The translations under genes and the position numbers were made by a program. DNA of 64,000 nt from CALGLS01 sp965222105. GTDB lineage: Bacteria; Bacteroidota; Bacteroidia; Chitinophagales; Saprospiraceae. Under the pieces are notes generated by a model. It was given only the letters and a program-made list of their open reading frames with translations. It made no database searches and was not told the origin of the DNA. Shown here one piece after another: positions 42,813 through 51,535 of this stretch. The stretch spans positions 62,001 to 126,000 of the forward strand of contig CBDCTQ010000010.1 in assembly GCA_965222105.1 (NCBI GenBank). Reading direction: 5' to 3'. The first letter of the stretch is position 1. Each line of letters opens with the position of its first letter.

Positions 42813-45035
42813 ATGAATAGTAATCTATTCCTATGTCCCTATGTGAATCGTTTTTTCCTCATCGGTATTTTGACTTGTAGCAGCTTCCTTATTTTGGCGC
42901 AAGCCCCGATCATCTCCCTTACCGTCGATGGTGTTCCCGTGCGCGAAGGATTCCGGGTGCAGATCGGTGAAGGGGATGTTTTTGACGAAGAAGTGATCTT
43001 TTCCTACATTGCCCCGACCAATGGCAATAAGCCCGACCTGTTTCGTGCAACAGCTACCTCACTTTCTTCGCCCAACACGAGTTTTGGAGAATGTGTTTTG
43101 CGTTGTTCCAACCCCAATACGGTCATTTGCAGCAATGGCGACCTGGAGTCGGCCAGCGTCATCCTCAACCAAACCTCCGGATGCCCCAATACCAATCCCA
43201 TAGGGTCCCCACCTCTGCCGGGAGAGGTAAAAGCAAAGGGAAACATCATATTGAAAAACCTGACGGCCGGTAGTTATGAGGTCAAAGTATTTGCCAATGT
43301 GTTCAGGGCTCCTCCCCTCGACGATACCACGGTCTGTGTAGCCTTTCCGCTGGAAGTGCTGGGCAGGCTGATGATAAAATCTCCGGCCGACATTGTTGTA
43401 GAAGCAGCGCCGGGGGCCGTCGTTCACTGGGACGATCCTACCGTGCGCAATACCTGCAATACCAATTGTACGATGTCTGCTGTCTCCGGTTTTTCGGAGT
43501 TAGGTATGTTCGGCGGTAGCAAATACTACCTGTCCAACAACGTGCTTACATGGGAGCAGGGCCGCGACCAGGCCCAACAACGCGGCGGCCAACTAGCCAA
43601 GATCGAAACCGTTGCCGAAAACGAGTTTATAACAGCGCATGTTTCTGCCTTTCAAAAAGTGTTGATCGGCTTGAACGATGTGGCAGTAGAGGGCAGTTGC
43701 GCCTGGGCCGACGAGACTGCTGTGATGTTCAACAATATGTTTGCGGGCGATGGGTTCAATACCGACAGCAGAGACTATGGCTTCCTGCAGGGCTGGGATG
43801 GAAAATGGGTGATGGAAGACGGTTCTATATATGCAAACGCCTTGTTGGAAATACCCTGCGACAACTACGACCTTGCCCTCGCTCCGGGCATGCCTGAGTC
43901 AGGCAGTTGGTTTGCCGCCGGCACTATGACACCCATTACCTACCTCCTGACCAACGACTGCGGCGAGCAGGTCAGCGGCAGTTTCAACGTTTCTGTCATC
44001 GATCCGGGAACACCGGCAGAAGACTACTGCGAGCCGACTGCCGGTTCTCCCTGGCACCAGTGGATCAGCCGGGTGGAGTTTGGAAGCATCCACCGGGCAT
44101 CTGGTAAAAAGCCGTACAGCTTTTATCAGGACGAAACCTTCGTGATGCGCAACCAGGAGTATCCCATCGAGCTTACCGCCAAATACAGCGGCCAAACCTG
44201 GGATGCGTACTGGCGGGTGTGGATCGACTGGGACCAAAACGGCGTGTTCGACAGCGACGAAGTGGCAGTGGAAGAAATCGCTCCGGCTCCTTCTGCTAGT
44301 GGTGGCGGTTCAAAAAAGGTTGTAACGGAAGCGAACATCTCCATTCCGGGTGATGCGTTGCCGGGCACCACGCGCATGCGCGTAACGATGAAGCGCGACG
44401 GATATGCCGAAGCCTGTGAGGATATTCCTTTCGGCGAAATTGAAGACTACCTGGTAACGGTACTCACCAACGGCAGCAACCTAAGCATACCCCTCCAAAT
44501 GGAGCTGAACGTAGACTCCCGGCAGCATCAGGCCGCCCTGCAATGGTACAGCAGCCTGGCTCGGTTTGCATCGGAATTTGTCGTAGAACGATCAGTCGAC
44601 GGCACTCCCTTCCAGGAGATACATAACCTTGTGGGCGGGGCGGATGGATTTGGCAAAAATTCGTTTGAATGGACCGACCAGCAGCCACTTCCCGGGCGCA
44701 ACACCTACCGCGTCCGGCAGGTTTATTCCGACGGGCAATACGATCATACACCGTCCGGGTCGGTTACCTTTGCCGATATGGCTTCCCTTAACCTGTTTCC
44801 ATTGCCTGCAGAAGACCATTGTTTTATTTCGCTCGACCGGTATTTGGGCAAGGAAGTACAGTTGCAGGTTTTTGATATGTATGGACAGCCCGTTTTGGTG
44901 AAGGCCTATCCGGAATTATCGCAGCGCTTTGTACGGATCGATTTGACGGGGTTTCCACCGGGTACTTATTCCGTGATGTTGATTACGGCGGACGGGCTTC
45001 GGGGTTCGGGGAAGGTGGTGAAGGTGGAGAGGTGA
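42813..45035 (+). CDS. T9SS type A protein with C-type lectin and GEVED domains
   Basis: A 740-residue secreted protein. A signal peptide (ending LILAQA) is followed by a beta-rich region (about 30-210). A C-type lectin-like domain comes next (about 230-350: YYLSNNVLTWEQGRDQAQQ, LAKIETVAENEFI, GWDGKWVMEDGS). A GEVED domain (about 410-550: YWRVWIDWDQNGVFDSDE, GEIEDYLVTV) precedes a Fn3-like segment and a type A sorting domain (LNLFPLPAEDHCFISL, GTYSVMLITADG). Lectin plus GEVED suggests glycan or matrix adhesion at the cell surface. It is divergent from the TPR-CHAT gene across 169 bp. Confidence 0.87.
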   Translation: MNSNLFLCPYVNRFFLIGILTCSSFLILAQAPIISLTVDGVPVREGFRVQIGEGDVFDEEVIFSYIAPTNGNKPDLFRATATSLSSPNTSFGECVLRCSNPNTVICSNGDLESASVILNQTSGCPNTNPIGSPPLPGEVKAKGNIILKNLTAGSYEVKVFANVFRAPPLDDTTVCVAFPLEVLGRLMIKSPADIVVEAAPGAVVHWDDPTVRNTCNTNCTMSAVSGFSELGMFGGSKYYLSNNVLTWEQGRDQAQQRGGQLAKIETVAENEFITAHVSAFQKVLIGLNDVAVEGSCAWADETAVMFNNMFAGDGFNTDSRDYGFLQGWDGKWVMEDGSIYANALLEIPCDNYDLALAPGMPESGSWFAAGTMTPITYLLTNDCGEQVSGSFNVSVIDPGTPAEDYCEPTAGSPWHQWISRVEFGSIHRASGKKPYSFYQDETFVMRNQEYPIELTAKYSGQTWDAYWRVWIDWDQNGVFDSDEVAVEEIAPAPSASGGGSKKVVTEANISIPGDALPGTTRMRVTMKRDGYAEACEDIPFGEIEDYLVTVLTNGSNLSIPLQMELNVDSRQHQAALQWYSSLARFASEFVVERSVDGTPFQEIHNLVGGADGFGKNSFEWTDQQPLPGRNTYRVRQVYSDGQYDHTPSGSVTFADMASLNLFPLPAEDHCFISLDRYLGKEVQLQVFDMYGQPVLVKAYPELSQRFVRIDLTGFPPGTYSVMLITADGLRGSGKVVKVER

Positions 45036-45379
45036 AAAAAAACGCCAGGTTACGCAGAAGCGGCCTGGCGGTTGGTATAGTCGTCACTTGGTTGGAGGAG
45101 GGGGTCGGTTATGGGTGTTGTATTGGCGTTCTGAGGTACCTATACTGGTTTGTCGAGGGATAATAGTTGTTGAAGGTCCAAGAGGTAACGGCTTATTTTT
45201 CATGGTATTTTTCGCTTTTTATGGATGGCTGGTCTATTGGGTTGTTTACCTATTAATACATCGGGGGTGGAAAACGTTACCGGTTTTTGTAAAAAAAAGT
45301 TGATTTTGTGCAAAGGGCGAAAATTAATTACCTTGTGTGGCCAAAATGTTGAACGATCAATAGAACAAGTCACACAAAG
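45036..45379. other. Gene-free spacer with a minus-strand terminator-like hairpin
   Basis: CGCCAGG (45043-45049) and CCTGGCG (45064-45070) form a hairpin preceded on the plus strand by eight A (45035-45042). It would therefore work as an intrinsic terminator for transcripts on the minus strand, yet no minus-strand gene is evident. A 71-codon plus-strand frame (45088-45303) has an unlikely composition and is not called. Confidence 0.45.
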
Positions 45380-46510
45380 ATGAAAAACAGATTTATCCTG
45401 CTTTTTTTGGTTTTATGTTTTGCCTGCAACCCGACCAAACCGGGGACGAACCCTTCTGCCGACCCTCCACAGACCGGCCCAAAATTATCGCAGCCCACTG
45501 CTTTCAAACCCAAAAACATCATTTTGCTGATTGGCGACGGAATGGGCCTTAGCCAGATCACGGCAGCCATGTATATGAACGACAATAAGCTCAACCTGGA
45601 AAAATTTCCGGTAGTAGGGTTGCACAAAACGCATGCTTCCAACGACCTGGTGACCGACTCCGCCGCCAGTGCCACTGCATTTGCCTGCGGCATCAAGACG
45701 TACAATGGCGCCATTGGTGTCGACACCGATACGATGCCCGTCAGGTCTATTTTGGAGGAAGCCGAAGCACATGGCCTTGCCACCGGGCTGGTAGCCACTT
45801 CGACCATTGTGCATGCCACCCCTGCATCCTTTATCGCCCATGAGAAGCGGCGGAACCTTTACGAAAATATTGCGGCCGATTTTCTGGATGTCGAGATCGA
45901 TTACTTCGTTGGGGGCGGCAAAAAATATTTCGACCGCCGCGATCAGGACGACCGCAACCTGATCGAAGAGTTGATAGCAAAAGGATATTACATTACCGAT
46001 TATTTTACCGATCCTTTTGAAAGCGTGTTGCCGGGCAAGAAGCGAAACTTTGGCTATTTTACCGCCGATGGCGATCCCCTTCCGGTGGCCCAGGGGCGTG
46101 GTTACTTATATGCCGCCGCCAAAGTAGGGGTCAATTTTTTGCGTAAGCACAGCGATAAAGGATTTTTTCTGATGGTGGAAGGGTCGCAGATCGACTGGGG
46201 GGGGCATGCCAACAAATCGGACTACATCATCAGTGAAATGCTCGACTTCGACCGCATGGTCGGCGCCATACTCAAATTTGCCGAAAAAGATGGGCAGACC
46301 CTGGTCATCGTAACCGCCGATCACGAAACGGGTGGGTACTCCATCGTACAAGGATCGCGGATGGATAGCCTGGCCACGAAGTTTACCACCGGCTATCACA
46401 CCGCTTCCATGATCCCGGTATTTGCCTATGGGCCGAAGTCGGAACTGTTTAGCGGTATTTACGACAATACGGCTATTTATTATAAGATGAAAGAAGCGTT
46501 TGGATTTTGA
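45380..46510 (+). CDS. Alkaline phosphatase, lipoprotein form
   Basis: A 376-residue periplasmic phosphomonoesterase of the PhoA superfamily. The N-terminus carries a lipoprotein-type signal (LFLVLCFAC). The metal site starts at NIILLIGDGMGLSQI; the nucleophile is Ser94 in LVTDSAASATAFACG. Later metal ligands are in VEGSQIDWGGHAN and TADHETGG, and a final His in TGYHTASMIPVFAYG. Shorter than the E. coli enzyme but typical for the Bacteroidota branch. It releases phosphate from organic phosphoesters. It is convergent with lipA, and no Pho regulatory sequence could be recognised. Confidence 0.91.
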   Translation: MKNRFILLFLVLCFACNPTKPGTNPSADPPQTGPKLSQPTAFKPKNIILLIGDGMGLSQITAAMYMNDNKLNLEKFPVVGLHKTHASNDLVTDSAASATAFACGIKTYNGAIGVDTDTMPVRSILEEAEAHGLATGLVATSTIVHATPASFIAHEKRRNLYENIAADFLDVEIDYFVGGGKKYFDRRDQDDRNLIEELIAKGYYITDYFTDPFESVLPGKKRNFGYFTADGDPLPVAQGRGYLYAAAKVGVNFLRKHSDKGFFLMVEGSQIDWGGHANKSDYIISEMLDFDRMVGAILKFAEKDGQTLVIVTADHETGGYSIVQGSRMDSLATKFTTGYHTASMIPVFAYGPKSELFSGIYDNTAIYYKMKEAFGF

Positions 46511-46523
46511 AGGTTGGGTTGGT

Positions 46524-47396
46524 TTACAAATGCCGCTCGGCATGATAAGAGGAGCGCACTAGCGGGCCGCTTTCCACAAAGTCGAATCCTCTTGCCAGGC
46601 CCTCTTCTTTGTATTTAGCAAATACATCGGGGTGGACGTATTCCGCCACATCGAGGTGCATTTTGGTGGGTTGGAGGTATTGACCGATGGTGAGTACGTC
46701 ACAATCGTGTTGGCGGAGGTCGTCCATGATCTGGAGCATTTCACTTTCTGTTTCGCCGAGGCCTACCATAACGCCCGACTTGGTTCTTTTTCCGAAAGCT
46801 TTTGTTCTTTTGATCTGTTCGAGGCTTCGTTCGTATCGCGCTTGCGGGCGCACCATGCGGTAGAGTCTTTTGACGGTTTCCATATTGTGTGATACGACTT
46901 CCTGTCCGGCGCTGATCATCCGGTGGAGGGCTTCCCAGTTGCCGCGCACGTCGGGTATGAGGGTTTCGATGGTGGTGTCGGGAGCCATTTCTTTTATGGC
47001 TTTGATGGTTTGGTACCATATTTCGGCGCCCCGATCTTTGCGTTCGTCTCTGTTGACGGAGGTGATGACGGCGTGTTTGACCTGCATCAGGGCGATGGCT
47101 TCGGCCACCCGGCGGGGTTCGTCTTCGTCGTATTCGGGAGGGCGGCCGGTTTTGACGGCACAGAAAGAGCAGGAGCGGGTGCAGGTGTTCCCGAGTATCA
47201 TGAAGGTGGCGGTGCCGGCGCCCCAGCATTCGCCCATGTTGGGGCAGTTACCGCTTTGGCAAATGGTGTGGAGTTGGTATTGGTCTACGAGGGAGCGTAC
47301 TTTTTTGTAGTTTTCTCCGATGGGCAGTTTTACGCGGAGCCAGTCTGGTTTTCGCCTGTTGGGTTGTTTGTTCTGAACAATGGGAAGGTCGATCAT
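46524..47396 (-). CDS. lipA: Lipoyl synthase
   Basis: A 290-residue radical-SAM enzyme that inserts two sulfurs into octanoyl chains on lipoyl domains. Both cluster-binding sets are visible: the auxiliary cluster Cys residues in CQSGNCPNMGECW and the radical-SAM set CTRSCSFC. GTATFMILGNTCTRSC, HAVITSVNRD, GNWEALHRM and SGVMVGLGETESE are all typical of LipA. The product is used by pyruvate and 2-oxoglutarate dehydrogenases. It lies 14 bp after the beta-barrel-like gene on the same strand, probably as its operon partner. Confidence 0.94.
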   Translation of the reverse strand: MIDLPIVQNKQPNRRKPDWLRVKLPIGENYKKVRSLVDQYQLHTICQSGNCPNMGECWGAGTATFMILGNTCTRSCSFCAVKTGRPPEYDEDEPRRVAEAIALMQVKHAVITSVNRDERKDRGAEIWYQTIKAIKEMAPDTTIETLIPDVRGNWEALHRMISAGQEVVSHNMETVKRLYRMVRPQARYERSLEQIKRTKAFGKRTKSGVMVGLGETESEMLQIMDDLRQHDCDVLTIGQYLQPTKMHLDVAEYVHPDVFAKYKEEGLARGFDFVESGPLVRSSYHAERHL

Positions 47397-47410
47397 TGGC
47401 CGTATTTACA

Positions 47411-48232
47411 TTACTTTCGTTTACCTAACTGCAAAGTTATGTAAAGGTTGACGAAAAACGGTCTATTTTCGGCGTTGGTGATTTCATTGTTTTCGATCAT
47501 GTGGGGTATTTTTCGGAAGAATACGTCGATCATCACGCCTCCTTCAATGGCTTTGACCATTTCGTCGAAGGCTCCCCAGTCGAAGTGGGCACCTGCTTTG
47601 AAGTGGATGCCCGGTACGGGTTTGATCTCGCTGATGCCTTTGGTGAATCCGGATGCGCCGTAAATGTTGTTGAAGTTTTGGAAGACGGCGGCGTTTTCAG
47701 AGGAGTATTTTTCGCTTCTCACGTCGGGTCGTCTTTCCTGGGGGTCGTCGGTGGGGTAGATCAATTCGAGGTAATAGGGTTTGAGTAATCCCAGGGTGAT
47801 GCCGCCTTCGTAGGCAAATCCGATGGCCAGCCCCTTGTGTTCTGCTTTTTCCGAAAGGTAGCGCTTGATGCCTATGCCGCCTCTGAGTACGTAGAGGTTG
47901 TTTCGTTTGCCGTAGAAAAAGGACTTGGAAGATCCTCTGTTGCCCAGGGGGGTACCAAAGTCGAAGCTCTGCCTTTCTTCTTTGGGGTGTCTGATTTCGC
48001 CTATCTGAAAATGGTAGTATTTGGTTTTGTAATAGGTTTTGATGGTACCAAAATTGGCGGCGAAGGCCAGCCCGAACCCTGTGGTGTGGAGGGTGATGTC
48101 GAAGGTGGACTCCTTATTGTAGACAATGCCCTTTTGGCCGGGGTTGACCTGCTTGGGTTGAAAAGTCGTTTGCCCGGAACTGATAGCAGCGAATCCGAAA
48201 AGAAGTACAAAAAGCGATAGGCGTAAAGTCAT
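47411..48232 (-). CDS. Outer-membrane beta-barrel-like protein upstream of lipA
   Basis: A 273-residue protein with a signal peptide (residues 1-20, ISSGQ). The mature part is rich in aromatic residues and alternating polar and hydrophobic stretches (FDITLHTTGFGLAFAANFG, GLAIGFAYEGGITLGLLKPY) and ends in a beta-barrel-like final strand FFVNLYITLQLGKRK. I do not recognise a named family. It is probably co-transcribed with lipA (14 bp gap), an arrangement with no obvious functional logic. Confidence 0.72.
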   Translation of the reverse strand: MTLRLSLFVLLFGFAAISSGQTTFQPKQVNPGQKGIVYNKESTFDITLHTTGFGLAFAANFGTIKTYYKTKYYHFQIGEIRHPKEERQSFDFGTPLGNRGSSKSFFYGKRNNLYVLRGGIGIKRYLSEKAEHKGLAIGFAYEGGITLGLLKPYYLELIYPTDDPQERRPDVRSEKYSSENAAVFQNFNNIYGASGFTKGISEIKPVPGIHFKAGAHFDWGAFDEMVKAIEGGVMIDVFFRKIPHMIENNEITNAENRPFFVNLYITLQLGKRK

Positions 48233-48256
48233 GAGGACATTTGAATTAAATTATAT

Positions 48257-48422
48257 TAGACATAATGAACAAAAGTTTTGTATGCAGCCTGAATGCCCTT
48301 TTTTGTCTACCCTGCGTCACATCCTCGCCTTCGTAGCTAAGGCTACGAGGCTCCGGGTGTTCCTTGGTTAGACAAAAAATTGCTCTTCAGTTGCTACACA
48401 AAAAATCTATTCATAATGTCTA
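48257..48422. repeat. Palindromic dispersed repeat A, copy 2 (no P insert)
   Basis: Ends TAGACATAATGAAC and TTCATAATGTCTA as in copy 1. This copy lacks the 22-bp P palindrome at the CACATC/CTCGCC junction and has CAAAAAATTG where copies 1 and 3 carry the CCCGAA/TTCGGG hairpin. It serves as the unoccupied reference. The remaining spacer to 48621 shows no gene. Confidence 0.86.
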
Positions 48423-48621
48423 TTTGATCGATGTTAAAACCGAGCTAACCACTAAGATACATCTTTTAACGGATAAATGACAGCTTAGATGCGTGTAATG
48501 TAGTAGAAATAATGCCAAAAGGGTAGGGAGGGGACGGATTATGACTGGAATCGATCAGCTCGTCAGAATTTTCGGTGGTTTTGCCACGCATATTGGATTA
48601 ATTTATTGATTTTGTCAATTC

Positions 48622-49965
48622 ATGGATATTCGTTTTTACTCGTTGGTTTCTTCCCCCCGGTTGATTTATATCGTCGATTTTGTGTTGGCGGAGGTACTTG
48701 GATTTCGGGTGCAATATGTGGAAGGGCATCCTAAGGCGGCAGATGGCGGAGTGCCGTCCATTCATTATGGTGGTCAACGGTGGTTGGAGGGCCCCTGCCT
48801 CATCCCTGCTCATCCGTTTCTTATGGGAGAGGGAGAACCCCAGTTGGATGTTGTGCGATACGATGGGTTGCCGGCGTTTTTTTCGCTGCCTGAGGTGGAG
48901 GGGAGCGACCTGCCCTTCGATCTTTTTTCGATGGCTTTTTATTTGATGAGCCGATATGAAGAATACGGTATTGCCCAAATGCGGGATGAGCACGGCCGGT
49001 TTTTGGCGAAAGCCTCTGTGGCTGCTCAAAACGGATTTTTGGAGCAGCCGTTGATCGATCAGTGGGCCGACCGGTTGTATGGTATTTTGCGGAAGCGATT
49101 CCCACAATGCTCTCCCAGAAAAATAAATTGGCGGTTGGAATCAACCATCGATGTTGATTTTGCCTGGGCCTATCGGCACAAGGGGTGGCGACGGAGCAGT
49201 GGCGGATTGTTGACCGATCTGCTGGCAGGCCGTTGGGGCGGTCTTCGCCGTCGGATCGCCGTTTGGCTGGGGCGCCAAAAAGATCCCTTTTACACCTTTG
49301 AGCACTTGCAGTACTTACACCGGGAATGGGGACTTCAACCGCTTTGGTTTGTCCTGGTAGCTGACCACGGTGTTTTCGACAAAAATATTTCGCCGCTTCA
49401 TCCCGCCATGCGGGCCCTTATCGGTCATCTTGCAGAGGCAGCTGAGGTGGGGCTGCATCCATCCTATGCTTCCGCGGACAATAGGTCGCTGCTGGCCAGG
49501 GAGAAAAGCAGACTGGAGGCCATTTTGCGAAAGCCGGTTACCCGGAGTCGGCAACATTATTTGCGGTTGAAACTGCCGGAGACCTACCAGCAACTGATCG
49601 AGGCGGGCATGGATGAAGACCACACGATGGGATATGCCGATGCAGTGGGATTTCGGGCTTCGACGGCCCATCCTTTTTATTGGTACGACCTGGAAAAAGA
49701 AACAGTTACTTCCCTGCGGATCGTTCCATTCCAGGTGATGGACGTCACTTTAAAAAACTACCTGGCGCTGGAGCCGGAGGCGGCGACGGCACTTTGTGAG
49801 GCATTGGCCGGGCAGATCAAAAAAACCGGTGGGGTCTTTTCCTTTATCTGGCATAACAGTTCTTTTTCAAGTGAAATGGGTTGGGAAGGCTGGGCGGTGG
49901 TTTACGAAAAATTATTAGCTTTGGGATCAGAAAAAAACAACGCTCATCATGTTTCTGTTAAGTGA
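48622..49965 (+). CDS. Polysaccharide deacetylase-like protein (DUF7033-type N-terminus)
   Basis: A 447-residue protein without signal peptide. The N-terminal 150 residues (LPFDLFSMAFYLMSRYEEY, RPLIDQWADRLY-like EQPLIDQWADRLYGIL) match the region usually found ahead of NodB-like deacetylase domains in Bacteroidota. The C-terminal part keeps STIDVDFAWAY, EVGLHPSYAS and FIWHNSSFSSE, positions where a deacetylase has its metal and catalytic residues. Likely involved in cell-surface polysaccharide modification; whether it is active is uncertain. upp overlaps its end by 17 bp. Confidence 0.78.
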   Translation: MDIRFYSLVSSPRLIYIVDFVLAEVLGFRVQYVEGHPKAADGGVPSIHYGGQRWLEGPCLIPAHPFLMGEGEPQLDVVRYDGLPAFFSLPEVEGSDLPFDLFSMAFYLMSRYEEYGIAQMRDEHGRFLAKASVAAQNGFLEQPLIDQWADRLYGILRKRFPQCSPRKINWRLESTIDVDFAWAYRHKGWRRSSGGLLTDLLAGRWGGLRRRIAVWLGRQKDPFYTFEHLQYLHREWGLQPLWFVLVADHGVFDKNISPLHPAMRALIGHLAEAAEVGLHPSYASADNRSLLAREKSRLEAILRKPVTRSRQHYLRLKLPETYQQLIEAGMDEDHTMGYADAVGFRASTAHPFYWYDLEKETVTSLRIVPFQVMDVTLKNYLALEPEAATALCEALAGQIKKTGGVFSFIWHNSSFSSEMGWEGWAVVYEKLLALGSEKNNAHHVSVK

Positions 49966-50596
49966 ACAAGACTCCATCGCCAACACCTTTGTAGCCGAAC
50001 TGCGCGATGTAAACATCCAAAGTGACCGGATGCGTTTTCGGCGCAACCTGGAGCGGCTGGGAGAGGTGCTGGCTTACGAGATCAGCAAGGAGCTGGAATA
50101 CGAAAAAAAAGAGGTGGAAACGCCTATGGGGATCGCTACGGCCAGCGTACTCAAAGACAGGGTGGTGTTGGCTACCATCCTTCGGGCCGGGCTGCCCTTT
50201 CATCAGGGGTTTTTAAATTATTTTGACGGGGCGGGCAACGCTTTTGTATCTGCTTACCGGATGCACCACAAAGACGGCACCTTCGAGATCAAAATGGAGT
50301 ACATCACCTGCCCCGACCTCACCGACGCCACCTTGATCATGATCGATCCCATGCTGGCTACCGGTGCTTCTATGGATCTGACTTTGCGCGCTCTTCAGGA
50401 ATACGGCAAGCCCCGGGCCATTCATTTGGCGACAGCCATCGCATCGACCAACGGATACAACTACATCAGAAGGCTGCATCCCGATGTGCGGTTTTGGATG
50501 GGTGGATTGGATGAGGAGTTGACAGCGCGGTCGTACATCGTTCCGGGGTTGGGCGATGCCGGCGATCTGGCTTATGGCGGTAAGGTGCAGGCATAA
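49949..50596 (+). CDS. upp: Uracil phosphoribosyltransferase
   Basis: A 215-residue salvage enzyme making UMP from uracil and PRPP in the cytoplasm. The PRPP-binding loop is in LIMIDPMLATGASMDL, and the uracil-binding C-terminal segment is YIVPGLGDAGDLAYG. ATILRAGLPFHQGFL and the flexible hood region are also typical. The start overlaps the deacetylase-like gene by 17 bp, so it is probably translated by coupling. It is followed by a long repeat-filled spacer. Confidence 0.93.
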   Translation: MFLLSEQDSIANTFVAELRDVNIQSDRMRFRRNLERLGEVLAYEISKELEYEKKEVETPMGIATASVLKDRVVLATILRAGLPFHQGFLNYFDGAGNAFVSAYRMHHKDGTFEIKMEYITCPDLTDATLIMIDPMLATGASMDLTLRALQEYGKPRAIHLATAIASTNGYNYIRRLHPDVRFWMGGLDEELTARSYIVPGLGDAGDLAYGGKVQA

Positions 50597-50618
50597 TGTT
50601 ATTTTTTCGTAATTTCTT

Positions 50619-50792
50619 GAGTGTGTGACAAAATCGCTGCGGCCTTTACCACAAAGACACGAACCTGTCCGGCGGCCAGACGGGGACACAGAGATTCACA
50701 GAGAAAATCTCGGCGCAAACGTCGTTCGTCGCGGCCCGCCTGCCGGCCGGCAGGTTTGCAACCGCGATGCTCCGCTAATATGTCACGCACTC
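50619..50792. repeat. Dispersed repeat D, copy 2
   Basis: The left end GAGTGTGTGACAAAA and the right end ATATGTCACGCACTC are inverted repeats (11 of 12 core bases pair). P-type palindromes lie at 50664-50685 and 50739-50754 (CCTGCCGGCCGGCAGG). The interior shares GAGAAAATCT with copy 1 at 23 kb but otherwise differs. Non-coding. Confidence 0.68.
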
Positions 50793-50836
50793 TAATTTCT
50801 TTTACCCTTTTTCGCTATTTGGTTTTAAAACCAAAA

Positions 50837-51228
50837 TAGACATTATGAACAAAAATTTTGTATGCAGCCTGTCTGGCGCCAGCCAGGCCTGAATGCCCCC
50901 TGCCTGCCGGCCATACGCATCAAGTAAAAATTTTATAATTCGTAAAATGCTGATAATCAGTTTTTTGAAAAAATAATTCTCAGCCTCTCGATCTGGCTGA
51001 ACACAAAGTTCCGTAGGAACGGCAGCCCATAGCCAGATGCTTTAGCTTCTGGAACGTCAGGGCGGAAAAGTCACACGTTGTTTAATTGTTTGATTTACAA
51101 CAACTAATACATTAAAACAAATTCAGTTGATGCCTATGGCCGGCAGGCGGGCGGGTGTTCCTTGGTTAGATCCCGAAAGCATTCGGGACTCTTCAGTTAC
51201 TATACAAAAAATCCATTCATAATGTCTA
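50837..51228. repeat. Palindromic dispersed repeat A, copy 3, with nested inserts
   Basis: The ends match copies 1 and 2 (TAGACATTATGAAC, TTCATAATGTCTA). It carries a 20-bp P palindrome at 50868-50887 (CCTGTCTGGCGCCAGCCAGG, between GCAG and CCTGAA, which are adjacent in copy 2). A second P, at about 50899-50912 plus 51138-51151, is split by a 225-bp insert. The CCCGAA/TTCGGG hairpin of copy 1 is also present. Confidence 0.82.
50913..51137. mobile_element. 225-bp non-coding insert inside a P palindrome
   Basis: The ends are inverted: ATACGCATCAAGT at the left and AGTTGATGCCTAT at the right (11 of 13 pair). It is flanked on both sides by GGCC, a possible 4-bp target duplication at the centre of a P palindrome. 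The interior has a GTTCC/GGAAC hairpin and no coding frame. MITE-like; the parent transposase is unknown and not in the window. Confidence 0.6.
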
Positions 51229-51535
51229 ATGAATTTTCTTTTTTTAAAATTACTTTATTACATTTAGCCTAACTTGTTACAAAGGCTTCCTTGTACTTAA
51301 TCCAATCTAATTTTTGTCCCCATTTGTCGCTGATGTATTAGTGACTGTGGAGAGCGGTTTCATCTCTACCATTTAATTGCCACAGAATTGTTGACATGGT
51401 ACAGCCATGAACCAATCCAATGGTTTTATCCTGCACTTTTGTCTGTATTCGACAGTGAAAGAAAGGGTATTGCTATTCATAGCCTGCTTAAGGCTTCGTC
51501 AGATTCTATTTTTAATCGATAAACTTATAACCTTT
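51229..51535. other. AT-rich leader region of the large repeat protein
   Basis: No separate gene is supported. A near-consensus promoter box TACATTTA lies at 51259-51266. The coding frame is open from 51407, but that extension has no signal peptide at its start; the Met at 51536 begins a clean signal sequence and is preferred. Confidence 0.5.

Noticed and set aside
45088..45303. A 71-codon plus-strand frame
   Set aside because: Gly/Val/Trp-rich translation of a GT-rich spacer, with no recognisable signal or conserved pattern and a poor start context.
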